Notes under the pieces: model-generated
Databases searched by the model: none
What the model saw: the letters and a program-made list of their open reading frames with translations, nothing else
Told to the model about the DNA's origin: nothing
Made by a program: the position numbers and the translations under genes
Shown here: positions 9,106 to 16,991 of the stretch, one piece after another
Layout: every line of letters starts with the position of its first letter
How positions within the stretch are numbered: position 1 is the first letter of the stretch
Assembly (NCBI GenBank): GCA_037189665.1
Contig: JBBCIV010000038.1
Span: 1-64,000 of the forward strand
DNA length: 64,000 nucleotides
Reading direction: 5' to 3'
Source: BPJO01 sp037189665
Lineage (GTDB): Bacteria > Planctomycetota > Phycisphaerae > Tepidisphaerales > Tepidisphaeraceae

Positions 9106-10317
9106 ATGCCGACCTTCACCTACACCGCTCGCGATGCGGCGGGACAATCGAGCAGCGGGACGATCATCGCCGGCAGCATTGCCGAGGTGGGCAAGCAGCT
9201 GCGCGCCGAAGGCCGGTTTCCGATTAACGTTCAGCCGGCCTTGTCGAAGGCGACGACAATCGCAGGTGGGGGCATCAAGGTTTCCCGTGCGGAGGTCATC
9301 CAGGTTTCCACCCAGCTTGCGATCATGGTGGAAACGGGCGTGACGATCACCGAAGCGCTCGACTGCATCGGCCAACAGGCGCCGCGGCCGCGATTGCGAA
9401 AGCTGCTGGCAGACATCACGCAGCAGGTGCAGGCGGGCGGGGATTTCAGCACGGCGCTGTCGCGCCATCCGCGTTCGTTTCCGACGCTGTACATCGCGCT
9501 GATCCGAGCGAGCGAGAAATCGGGCATGCTTCCGAAGATGCTCAACCGCGCCACGCAGTACCTCCGCGAGGAGGCCGAGATCGTCCGCAAGGTGAAGGGC
9601 GCGCTCACGTACCCCGCGATCATGTTCGCGTTTGCGCTCGTGACGACGTTGTCGCTGCTGATCTTCGTCCTGCCGCGTTTTACTGCGCTGTACGCCACCA
9701 AGAAGGCCGCGCTCCCGATGCCGACGAAGGTGCTGATGGCGGTGAGCGATGCGCTTCTGAGCCACTGGTACGTCCTGTTGCCGGGCATCGTCATGCTGCT
9801 CATCGGACTGGTCCTGAGCGTGAAGTTCACGCAAGCCGGCCGGCGGATCTTTCACACATTGCAGATCCGCGTGCCGATCCTGGGCGGGATGTTCCGGCAG
9901 ATGCACTTGGCGCGCGGGCTTCGCATGATCGGCACGATGGCGGGATCGGGCGTACACCTGGTCGATTGCGTCACGACGGCGCGTGACCTGTGCGCGAACG
10001 AGCATTTCAAGACGCTGTGGTCCGAGGTCGAGCACCAGTTGCATCACGGCAAGCAGTTGAGCGAGCCGCTGTTCAAGAGCCGGCTCGTCCCGCGCTCGGT
10101 CGCGCAGATGATCAGTTCCGCCGAGAAGAGCGGAAAGCTGGCAGTGGTGATGGAGCAGGTCGCCGGGTTCAGCGAGCAGGAACTGAAGGAGAAGATCGCC
10201 GAGATGACGCGCTACATCGAGCCGGCGATGATCGTGCTGATGGGCGTGATCATCGGCGGGGTGGCGCTGGCGTTGTTGCTGCCGATCTTCACGATCAGCC
10301 GCGTGATGTCGACCTGA
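9106..10317 (+). CDS. Type II secretion/pilus inner-membrane platform protein (GspF/PilC)
   Basis: 403 residues, the normal family length. It begins MPTFTYTARDAAGQSSSGTI, typical of GspF/PilC, with two T2SSF domains (about 70-195 and 275-395) and three membrane spans (about 170-200, 220-245, 370-395), ending ALLLPIFTISRVMST. A GAGGAAG ribosome site precedes ATG. The 123-bp gap after the ATPase gene shows no ORF. It anchors the motor ATPase in the inner membrane. No major pseudopilin follows immediately; a strong terminator ends the unit. Confidence 0.94.
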   Translation: MPTFTYTARDAAGQSSSGTIIAGSIAEVGKQLRAEGRFPINVQPALSKATTIAGGGIKVSRAEVIQVSTQLAIMVETGVTITEALDCIGQQAPRPRLRKLLADITQQVQAGGDFSTALSRHPRSFPTLYIALIRASEKSGMLPKMLNRATQYLREEAEIVRKVKGALTYPAIMFAFALVTTLSLLIFVLPRFTALYATKKAALPMPTKVLMAVSDALLSHWYVLLPGIVMLLIGLVLSVKFTQAGRRIFHTLQIRVPILGGMFRQMHLARGLRMIGTMAGSGVHLVDCVTTARDLCANEHFKTLWSEVEHQLHHGKQLSEPLFKSRLVPRSVAQMISSAEKSGKLAVVMEQVAGFSEQELKEKIAEMTRYIEPAMIVLMGVIIGGVALALLLPIFTISRVMST

Positions 10318-10437
10318 TCGGGCGCGTACGAACGTCATCGGCGTTCCCCTTTCCTAAGGACGCAGAACTCCCGCCACACGCGCAGGCCGGACCTGTGCGG
10401 CAATGTCGGGCACGAAGGTGTCTCCGTATAGACCGCG

Positions 10438-10485
10438 GCGCTGCGCGTTTGTCGTGACAAACGCGCAGCGCGCACGGATTTTTTT
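10438..10485 (+). terminator. Strong terminator after gspF
   Basis: A perfect 16-bp inverted repeat (10438-10453 with 10456-10471) is followed 7 bp later by seven T. It stops the plus-strand cluster before the convergent dehydrogenase gene. Confidence 0.85.
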
Positions 10486-10498
10486 CTTCAAAGTGGAG

Positions 10499-13465
10499 TT
10501 AAATTTCGCAGCCGAGCGCCTTGGCGAGCACTTCGGCGGGGTGGAGTCCGTGTCGGCCGGTGCCGTCGTGGATCTGGTGGCGGCAGCTCGTGCCGGGGAC
10601 GACGATCGCCGCGTCCTTCGATGCCGCGCGGATCGGCGGGAAGACGCTCAGCTCGCCGATCTTCATCGAGAGATCGTACCGGTCCTTCGTGTACCCGAAC
10701 GCGCCTGCCATGCCGCAGCAGGTGGAGGGGATCGCGGTCACCTTTCCGCCGGTGAGGCGCTTGAGCATCGCCAGCGTGGTGGCCTCGCCCCAGAGGGCCT
10801 TCTGGTGGCAGTGGCCGTGGAGGATCATCTCGGTGGCGTCCTCGCGAATCGTCGGCGTGGCGGGATGCGCGTCCCATCGCGATTCGACGAACTGCTCGAT
10901 CAGCATCGACTTGGCGGCGAGCTTCTTCCGCTGCTCGATCGGCGTCTTCAGCTTAAGTTTCAGCCACTCGTCCTGAATGGCGGAGAGACAGGAGGGCTCG
11001 AAGACGATGACAGCGTGAACATCTGGGTCGTCGATGATCGATCGCATCGTTTCGAGCGTGGCGTCGGCGGTGGCGATGGCGTCGGCGAGCAGGCCGGTCG
11101 ACATCATCGGCCGGCCACAACACCCGCCGGCGGGAAGTTCGACGGCGTAGCCGAGCGCCTCGAGCGCCTTCGTCGCGGCGATGCCGATGTTCGGCTCGCT
11201 GTAGGTCATGAAGCAGTCCGGCCACAAAACCACGCGCGGTTTGTTCGCCAAGTCGATTGTCGGACGACGCCGGAACCATCGATACAGCGATTGCGCGAAC
11301 GGCGGCAGCGTGCGTTTCGGGTGAAGGTTCAGCACCCAGTTCATCACCCCGCGAACTGGCGGCAGTGAATTGAAGAAGTTTGCCATGCCCGGCGCGATCG
11401 ACGCCAGTTGGTTCAGCTTGCGAACGTGGCCGACCACCTTCGCCTGAAGCGGCGCGCCCTTCGTGCGGTATGACTGCGCGTAGTATTCGGCCTTCAGTTG
11501 CGATACGTCGACATTGCTGGGGCACTCGGTTTTGCAGGCTTTGCAACTGAGGCAGAGGTTGAGCGTGTCCTTCGCGTCGGCGTCGTGCCAGTCGGGGGTG
11601 GGGTGATTGGTCACCGCGACGCGCACCGCGTTTGCGCGGCCGCGCGTGCTGTGGCGCTCGTCGAGTGTGGCGCGGTACGACGGACACATCACGCCGATCG
11701 CGGTCTTGCGGCAGAAGCCGGCGCCGTTGCAACCCTCGACCGTGCCGTTGAAGCTGTGGTCGGCCGGGTAGTTGAAGTAGGTGTCGATCGCATCGATGCG
11801 GTGGCCGTCGGTCTGCGCGTCGAGGCGGAGGTTTTGCGTGATCGATTCGACCGGGCCGGCGTCGATGATGTTGCCGGGATTGAGGATGCCCGCCGGATCG
11901 AACGTCTGCTTCAGCCTTCGGAACGCGCCCATGATGACCGGCCCGTAGAACTCCTCCAGCAGCGGCCCGCGCACGCGGCCGTCGCCGTGTTCGCCGGACA
12001 TCACGCCGCCGCATCGCCGAGCGAGGTCGGCCACCTCGACCGCGATCGCGCGCATCTTCACGCGTTCGCTCGGCTGGTGCAGGTCGATCATCGGCCGCAC
12101 GTGCAGCACGCCGACCGACGCGTGCGCGTAGTACGCAGCTTCGGTGTTGTGACGCGCGACGATCTCCTTGAAGCCCGCAACGAACGCCTTCAGGTTTTCG
12201 ACCGGCACGGAGTTGTCTTCGACGAACGTGATCGGCTTGGCGTGGCCGGGCAGGCCGTGCAGCAGCGCCTCGCCCGACTTGCGGAGCGCCCACGCGTTGA
12301 GCATGGCGGCGGGGTCTTCGTAGGTGGCAATGGCGACGTCGGCGACGACGTTGCGAAGCGCGTCGAAGAAGTCGCTCAGGCGCGTGGCGTCGTCCTCCGT
12401 TTGATATTCGACGTACAGCACGGCCTGCGGCGTTTGCCCGCTCACCTTCGGCAGCATCTCGACATACGGCCGACACGCGGTGTTCCCCAGGGCGGCGCGG
12501 ATGACGGCGTCGTCCAACAGCTCGACTGCGCAAGGACGCGTTCCCACGATGGCGACGACCGCGTCGATCGCGGCATCGACCGACGCGAACGATACCACCG
12601 CCAGCCCGCGCGCGATCGGCGTCGGATGCAACTTCAGCTTGGCGCACGTGACGACCGCCAGCGTGCCCTCGCTGCCGCAGATGAGGCCGGACAGATCGAG
12701 GTCTTCCACCGCGATGCCCGATTCGAGTTGCTTGAGGATCAGGTCGAGCCCATACCCGGCATTGCGGCGGATGAGATTCGGGAAACGCTGGCGGATCTCG
12801 TCGGCGTTCTCGTGCACGATCGCGGCCACCCGCTGTGCAACCCGCAGGGCCACGGGATCGCGCCGGCCGGCGCCGGGTTCGAGCCAGACCTGCTCACCGC
12901 TGGTGAGCACGACCTGCACGCCAGCGATGTTCTCGCTCGTGCGTCCGTAGCGGATCGACCTTGCTCCAGCAGCGTTGTTGCCGATGCACCCGCCGATTGC
13001 CGCCTGGTTGCTGGTGGCGGGGTCGGGAGCGAAAAACAGCTTGATCCCCTGCGCGGCGAAGTGGCGGTTCAGTTCGTCGATTCCGATTCCCGGCTCGACC
13101 ACGCATTGGCGGTTTGCGATGTCGATTTCGCCGACGCGGCGGCACGTTGGCGACAGGTCAAGCACGACCGCGCGATTGGTACACTGGCCCGCCAGGCTCG
13201 TGCCGCCGCCGCGCGTGAGCAGCGCGACGCCGTTGGCAGCGCAGTACGAGACGACGCGCGGCACATCGTCGATGGACCGGGGGACGACGACGCCGATGGG
13301 CTCGACCTGATAGAGCGAGGCGTCGGTGGAATAGAGCTTGCGGTCGTGCTGGCCGAAGCGAACGTCGCCGATGTTCAGTTGACGCAGGTCAGCGGCAATC
13401 CGTTCCCGGTCGGCCGTCGAAGAGGCCGAAGGGGTGGGGAGCACGGTAAGTTGTTTCACGGTCAT
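10499..13465 (-). CDS. FAD-linked oxidase/Fe-S protein, YdiJ-like (D-2-hydroxyglutarate dehydrogenase family)
   Basis: About 988 residues (1002 if the upstream in-frame ATG at 13507 is used; neither start has a clear ribosome site). One chain combines an FAD_binding_4 domain (VVPRSIDDVPRVVSYC, LLTRGGGTSLAGQ), an FAD-oxidase C domain (GVLHVRPMIDLH, SGEHGDGRVRGP), a ferredoxin-like cluster (CLSCKACKTECPSNVD) and two CCG domains (GGCCGRPM, HCHQKALWG, STCCGMAGAFGY, GTSCRHQ). Length and order match E. coli YdiJ, which oxidises D-2-hydroxyglutarate. Substrate identity is inference; D-lactate or glycolate are alternatives. The gene is monocistronic and convergent with gspF. Confidence 0.9.
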   Translation of the reverse strand: MTVKQLTVLPTPSASSTADRERIAADLRQLNIGDVRFGQHDRKLYSTDASLYQVEPIGVVVPRSIDDVPRVVSYCAANGVALLTRGGGTSLAGQCTNRAVVLDLSPTCRRVGEIDIANRQCVVEPGIGIDELNRHFAAQGIKLFFAPDPATSNQAAIGGCIGNNAAGARSIRYGRTSENIAGVQVVLTSGEQVWLEPGAGRRDPVALRVAQRVAAIVHENADEIRQRFPNLIRRNAGYGLDLILKQLESGIAVEDLDLSGLICGSEGTLAVVTCAKLKLHPTPIARGLAVVSFASVDAAIDAVVAIVGTRPCAVELLDDAVIRAALGNTACRPYVEMLPKVSGQTPQAVLYVEYQTEDDATRLSDFFDALRNVVADVAIATYEDPAAMLNAWALRKSGEALLHGLPGHAKPITFVEDNSVPVENLKAFVAGFKEIVARHNTEAAYYAHASVGVLHVRPMIDLHQPSERVKMRAIAVEVADLARRCGGVMSGEHGDGRVRGPLLEEFYGPVIMGAFRRLKQTFDPAGILNPGNIIDAGPVESITQNLRLDAQTDGHRIDAIDTYFNYPADHSFNGTVEGCNGAGFCRKTAIGVMCPSYRATLDERHSTRGRANAVRVAVTNHPTPDWHDADAKDTLNLCLSCKACKTECPSNVDVSQLKAEYYAQSYRTKGAPLQAKVVGHVRKLNQLASIAPGMANFFNSLPPVRGVMNWVLNLHPKRTLPPFAQSLYRWFRRRPTIDLANKPRVVLWPDCFMTYSEPNIGIAATKALEALGYAVELPAGGCCGRPMMSTGLLADAIATADATLETMRSIIDDPDVHAVIVFEPSCLSAIQDEWLKLKLKTPIEQRKKLAAKSMLIEQFVESRWDAHPATPTIREDATEMILHGHCHQKALWGEATTLAMLKRLTGGKVTAIPSTCCGMAGAFGYTKDRYDLSMKIGELSVFPPIRAASKDAAIVVPGTSCRHQIHDGTGRHGLHPAEVLAKALGCEI

Positions 13466-13555
13466 CTTGGGCTTCGCTCGTGGTGCGCGATTTTCCCGTT
13501 CGCGCATGGGCGACTATACCCGCTCGTCGCCTGCACACCACACCCGCCGGCGCAA

Positions 13556-13936
13556 TCAGGCGGCCGAGGCGATCGTGGCGGCGTCGAAGTAGGCGCAGAA
13601 ACGCTTGATCTTGTCCTGGCAGAATTCGACCACGCTTACGCCGTGATAGTCGACCGGCTTTCCCGTGCGCAGGACGGCTGACGATTGCCATTCGAGGATG
13701 GCGATGTCGCCGAACTCGTGCGCCTGCTGCACGTTCGACTCCACGCGGTCAAACGCGCGGAGATAGGCAGACCAGAACTGGTGCGCTCCAGCCTTGCCGG
13801 CGAGCGAGCGGCCCTGCGCCGGTGAATCGATCACCGCGTCGTCGTCGAACAGTTCCACCAGCGGCGAAGGATCGCGCTCGCGTTCGATTCGTTTCAACGC
13901 CTCGATAAAACGGTCGGCCTGGTCGTCCGATAACAT
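13556..13936 (-). CDS. NTF2/SnoaL-like protein
   Basis: 126 residues with the alpha+beta cone pattern of the NTF2-like superfamily: an N-terminal helix (QADRFIEALKRIERERD), LVELFDDDAVIDSPA, WSAYLRAFDRVES and IKRFCAYFDAATI. A very good ribosome site (GGAGG, 7 nt) precedes ATG 13936. Such domains bind or convert small hydrophobic ligands, but nothing here identifies one. It lies 90 bp upstream of the dehydrogenase gene on the same strand and could be co-transcribed with it. Confidence 0.75.
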   Translation of the reverse strand: MLSDDQADRFIEALKRIERERDPSPLVELFDDDAVIDSPAQGRSLAGKAGAHQFWSAYLRAFDRVESNVQQAHEFGDIAILEWQSSAVLRTGKPVDYHGVSVVEFCQDKIKRFCAYFDAATIASAA

Positions 13937-13951
13937 GAAACTCCTCCTCAG

Positions 13952-13986
13952 AAAAAGCCCCCGGTTTTTTGACGTCGCCGGGGGCT
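13952..13986 (-). terminator. Terminator after the ParA/partner operon
   Basis: A 9-bp GC stem (AGCCCCCGG / CCGGGGGCT) with a 13-nt loop. Read on the minus strand it runs straight into five T. It lies 24 bp after the stop of the 14010-15494 gene. Confidence 0.8.
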
Positions 13987-14009
13987 GCGGTCGGTTGCGG
14001 TAGATAGGC

Positions 14010-15494
14010 TCAGGCGGCCTCGAGCAACAGCCCGGTCTTGCCGGCCCAGCGAAGCTTACGGTAGGCCTTGACGGTGACGCTGCCGTTTTCCATCAGGGTT
14101 TGCAACACGTCTGCGGTGACGTCGGCGTGGTCGACCAGCAGGTGTAGCCGGCCGGCGGAGTGGACGTCGATCGAGAACTGCGGGAGCGCCATCGCGATGA
14201 GCGATCGGTTCTCGCTCATCCAGCGGTAGGCCTGGGCGATCGTCCGCAGGTCGGCGAGCCCCGTGCGGGCGGCGGCGACGAGGACGAGTTGGTGATCGCG
14301 CGAGACGGCGACGATCGCTTCCGGATGAGCCGGCGCTTTGACGGGCGACTCGATCAGCTCCGATCCGCCGCGAATCACCGCACCGATGACGGCGGCGGGC
14401 GAGGCGTCGGCGTGGGGCAGGTCGATGATGTTTGCGAACCCGTCCTCCGGGATCGAAACGGCGGAGGGGGCAGGGGTCACCTGAGGTTCGATACGCATCG
14501 GCTGCTCCGGCGTGAAGGCGGCGGCGGGTTTGGGATGATCGACGGGGACGGATTTCATGACAGTCTTGATCGTCGGCGCAGCGGGCGCCTCCGCCTGCGG
14601 AACGGCGGCGGCGGCCATTGGCATCGCCGGCACCGGCTCGGCGGCCAGAACCATGTCGGTCAAGATCGCCCACTGAGGCGAGAGCGCCAGTTGTGACTTG
14701 CTGTGCGAGGCGCTGGCTGCCAACACCAAGTGGTCGGCGAGGTCGTCGCCGGGCTCGATCGCGCCCAGCAACGAGCTTTTCATGTGCAGGAACTGGTCGC
14801 ACACGCTGCCCAGCTTGCGGTAAGTCTTTTCCAGCTCGACCTCATCAATCGCGCCGAAGATGGCGATCGACAGGTTCGGCCTGGCGACCTCGCAAAGGCC
14901 CTTGATGGTCCGGTAGCTGCTGACCACGCCGTCATGATCGACGCCGCTGATGAGCGTCCAGTGCGAAATGTGACGCAGCAACTCGCGAGATTCGGCGTTG
15001 CGCGGATCGGGAAGCACGACGAGCCACGCATCGACATCCTGGTTCAGTTCGACGAGCACCTCTTCCAGACGCTGGGCTTCCAGCGGCTCGGGGGTGGGCT
15101 CGTCCTCGATGCGCTCGGCGTGGGGATTGTTTTCGACGCACGACACGCGAACGTCGGCGGCGTCGGCGTAGATGACGCCGACGCGTTTGCCGTCGCGGCA
15201 GAACATGCCGGCAAAATCGCGGATGCGGTCGGCCATCAGTTCACCCAGATGGTGGGCGACGACCGCTCGGACCGGCTTGAACTGTCCCTGCGAAAGCGCC
15301 GGAGCGGGCTCGTCGGCCTCGGAGAAGACGCGGGCGAACTCTTCGGGCGTCAGGTCGATCGACACGTCGCCCTTGAACGCGCCCGGCGGACGGCGGACGG
15401 GAAGGGGGGCGTTGCCGGTGGCCTTGGCGCGCACGTCGCTCAGGAACAGGTGCGAGATTTCAGACAAACGACGTTGGGACTGGTTCTGATCCAT
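14010..15494 (-). CDS. Unrecognised protein encoded with the ParA-CBM48 ATPase
   Basis: 494 residues; not assigned to a family. ATG 15494 has a GGAAC site; the frame extends upstream only to a TTG. The N-terminus is helical and polar. Residues 85-290 alternate strands and helices in a Rossmann-like way (RVGVIYADAADVRVSC, DAWLVVLPDPRNAESRELL, LSIAIFGAIDEVEL) and resemble a degenerate MinD/ParA-like fold with no Walker A. A Pro/Ala linker (about 305-365) leads to a C-terminal domain (HQLVLVAAARTGLADLRTIA ... FSIDVHSAGRLHLLVDHADV). It starts 55 bp after the ATPase gene and precedes a terminator, so the two form an operon and probably act together. Confidence 0.8.
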   Translation of the reverse strand: MDQNQSQRRLSEISHLFLSDVRAKATGNAPLPVRRPPGAFKGDVSIDLTPEEFARVFSEADEPAPALSQGQFKPVRAVVAHHLGELMADRIRDFAGMFCRDGKRVGVIYADAADVRVSCVENNPHAERIEDEPTPEPLEAQRLEEVLVELNQDVDAWLVVLPDPRNAESRELLRHISHWTLISGVDHDGVVSSYRTIKGLCEVARPNLSIAIFGAIDEVELEKTYRKLGSVCDQFLHMKSSLLGAIEPGDDLADHLVLAASASHSKSQLALSPQWAILTDMVLAAEPVPAMPMAAAAVPQAEAPAAPTIKTVMKSVPVDHPKPAAAFTPEQPMRIEPQVTPAPSAVSIPEDGFANIIDLPHADASPAAVIGAVIRGGSELIESPVKAPAHPEAIVAVSRDHQLVLVAAARTGLADLRTIAQAYRWMSENRSLIAMALPQFSIDVHSAGRLHLLVDHADVTADVLQTLMENGSVTVKAYRKLRWAGKTGLLLEAA

Positions 15495-15549
15495 GAGCGT
15501 TCCGGCTGCCGCACGTGCGATGTAAAGCAAGTCGCCCGCGCGCGATATC

Positions 15550-16812
15550 TCAGGCCACTTCGACGACGTTGTTCAGCTCGCCGTATTCGTTGGTTTCGAC
15601 GTAGTTGTTGTTCGGATCGGTGACCCACCTGCCGTCGACGACGAACCGATAGCGATAACGGCCGGGCTCGAGCGGAAGCTTGGCGACCCAGCGGCTGGGC
15701 GCGCCGTTTTCCGAGAGCGGGGTGCTCATCGGCGTCCAGTTATTGAAGTCGCCGGCGATCAGCACACGCTTGGCGTCGTCGAACCTGGCGGCGAAGACCA
15801 CATCGGTGCCGACCTGCTTGACCCCGTAGAACTCCTCGATCTTCTGCTCGACGGACTTGCGGGGTTCGGGGACGGGCGAAGGTATCGTGGTCGCCGAAGC
15901 GACCGCGCCGACGGTTTGAGCGGGGGCGGCCTGGACGCTGTTCTTGCCGAACTGGAAGTTGGTCAGTTGGGCCAGTTGCTTGGCGCGCTGGACGAGTTCC
16001 ATCGGGCGGGAGAGCTTTTCGCCGGAGTTGGGCTCGATTTCCGCGGGACGGTGGCCCATGAGTTCGCGGGCGAGGTTGACGAAATCCTTGTACCCGCGGC
16101 TGCCCGGATCGTACTCGGTGATCGGCTGGCCGAAGCTGGCGGCCTCCTTCAGCTTGGTGTTGAAGTTGACCGTGCTTTCCATCAGGTATTGCTTGAACTT
16201 GCCTCGCAGTTCGCCGAGCACTTCGCGGGCGAGCTTGGTGCGGGTGTCGTAGAGGGTGGGCAGGACGCGGATGAGGATGTCCTTGCCGCAGCGCTCGCGC
16301 ATCTCCTCGAGCGTCTCCATCATCTTGGTGAGGCCGTGGAGGCTGAAGTAGCCGGTTTCGACGGGGACGATGACCTCGTCGCAGCTCTTGAGCGCGTTGA
16401 ACGCGAGCAGGCCCACGGAAGGGGGGCAGTCGATGATGCACCACTGATAGTTGGCCTTCACCTGTTCCAACGCGCGGCCGAGGCGGTCTTCGCGACCGAC
16501 GCGGCCGGCGAACACCTGCTCGAACGCCGCGAGGCGAATGTTCGACGGGCACAGGTCGAAGTCGGTGGCGATCTGCCACACGACGTCGCTGATCTTCGCC
16601 GGCGTGCCGTCCTGGGCTTCGATGAGGCAGTCGAAGATGGTGCGTTCGATCTGCTCGTCCGGCACCGCCAGGCCTACCGCGCAGTGGCCCTGGGGGTCCA
16701 TGTCGGCCAGCAGCGTCTTGTGCCCAAGTCGGGCCATGCACGCGGCGAGGTTGATGGAGGTGGTGGTTTTGCCACATCCGCCCTTCTGATTGACGATTGC
16801 GATGGTTCGCAT
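15550..16812 (-). CDS. ParA/MinD-family ATPase fused to a CBM48/AMPK-type glycogen-binding domain
   Basis: 420 residues. ATG 16812 is preceded by AAGGAAGG at 7 nt. The N-terminal 260 residues are a ParA ATPase: deviant Walker A NQKGGCGKTTTSINLAA, switch residues in LLADMDPQGHCAVGL, and Walker B-like YQWCIIDCPPSVGLL. A linker of about 70 residues follows. The last 85 residues match the AMPK1_CBM/CBM48 fold: VLIAGDFNNWTPMSTPL, then W-x-L-x-PGRYRYRFVVDGRW and TDPNNNYVETNEYGE. ParA proteins position cargo by ATP-driven dimer cycling; the C-terminal domain would be expected to bind alpha-glucan or a protein surface. There is no ParB gene nearby, so this is not a standard parABS unit. Confidence 0.9.
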   Translation of the reverse strand: MRTIAIVNQKGGCGKTTTSINLAACMARLGHKTLLADMDPQGHCAVGLAVPDEQIERTIFDCLIEAQDGTPAKISDVVWQIATDFDLCPSNIRLAAFEQVFAGRVGREDRLGRALEQVKANYQWCIIDCPPSVGLLAFNALKSCDEVIVPVETGYFSLHGLTKMMETLEEMRERCGKDILIRVLPTLYDTRTKLAREVLGELRGKFKQYLMESTVNFNTKLKEAASFGQPITEYDPGSRGYKDFVNLARELMGHRPAEIEPNSGEKLSRPMELVQRAKQLAQLTNFQFGKNSVQAAPAQTVGAVASATTIPSPVPEPRKSVEQKIEEFYGVKQVGTDVVFAARFDDAKRVLIAGDFNNWTPMSTPLSENGAPSRWVAKLPLEPGRYRYRFVVDGRWVTDPNNNYVETNEYGELNNVVEVA

Positions 16813-16838
16813 TGGCAAACCTTCCTTGGATGCGATGG

Positions 16839-16861
16839 CGTCAGTCGGTCCTTGACTGACG
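16839..16861 (-). promoter_or_regulatory. Inverted repeat in the parA-like gene leader
   Basis: A perfect 8-bp inverted repeat (CGTCAGTC, 7-nt spacer, GACTGACG) ends 26 bp upstream of the ATPase start. It could be a repressor site or an mRNA hairpin just ahead of the ribosome site. No further support. Confidence 0.4.
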
Positions 16862-16991
16862 AAAGACCTGGAACAAAAAGCTATCCGGCTTTCCCTTAAT
16901 CGTCTGGGCGATACTGGGAACTTGATTTTTATAAGAACAGGAGTGGGCGAATTGTAGTTTTTTGGTGCGGCTCGGGGGCACTGTGGGTTAT

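Noticed and set aside
4611..10338. Long minus-strand open frames of 770 and 1142 codons
   Set aside because: Mirror frames of the kinase-to-GspF genes, with Arg/His/Asp-rich composition and no recognisable domain.
11498..13681. 727-codon plus-strand frame opposite the YdiJ-like gene
   Set aside because: Shadow of a well-supported FAD/Fe-S protein; low-complexity RRVG-type composition.
15550..16812. Standard chromosomal parABS partition unit
   Set aside because: No ParB gene or parS-like site nearby, and the ATPase carries a carbohydrate-binding domain, so a chromosome or plasmid partition call was not made.
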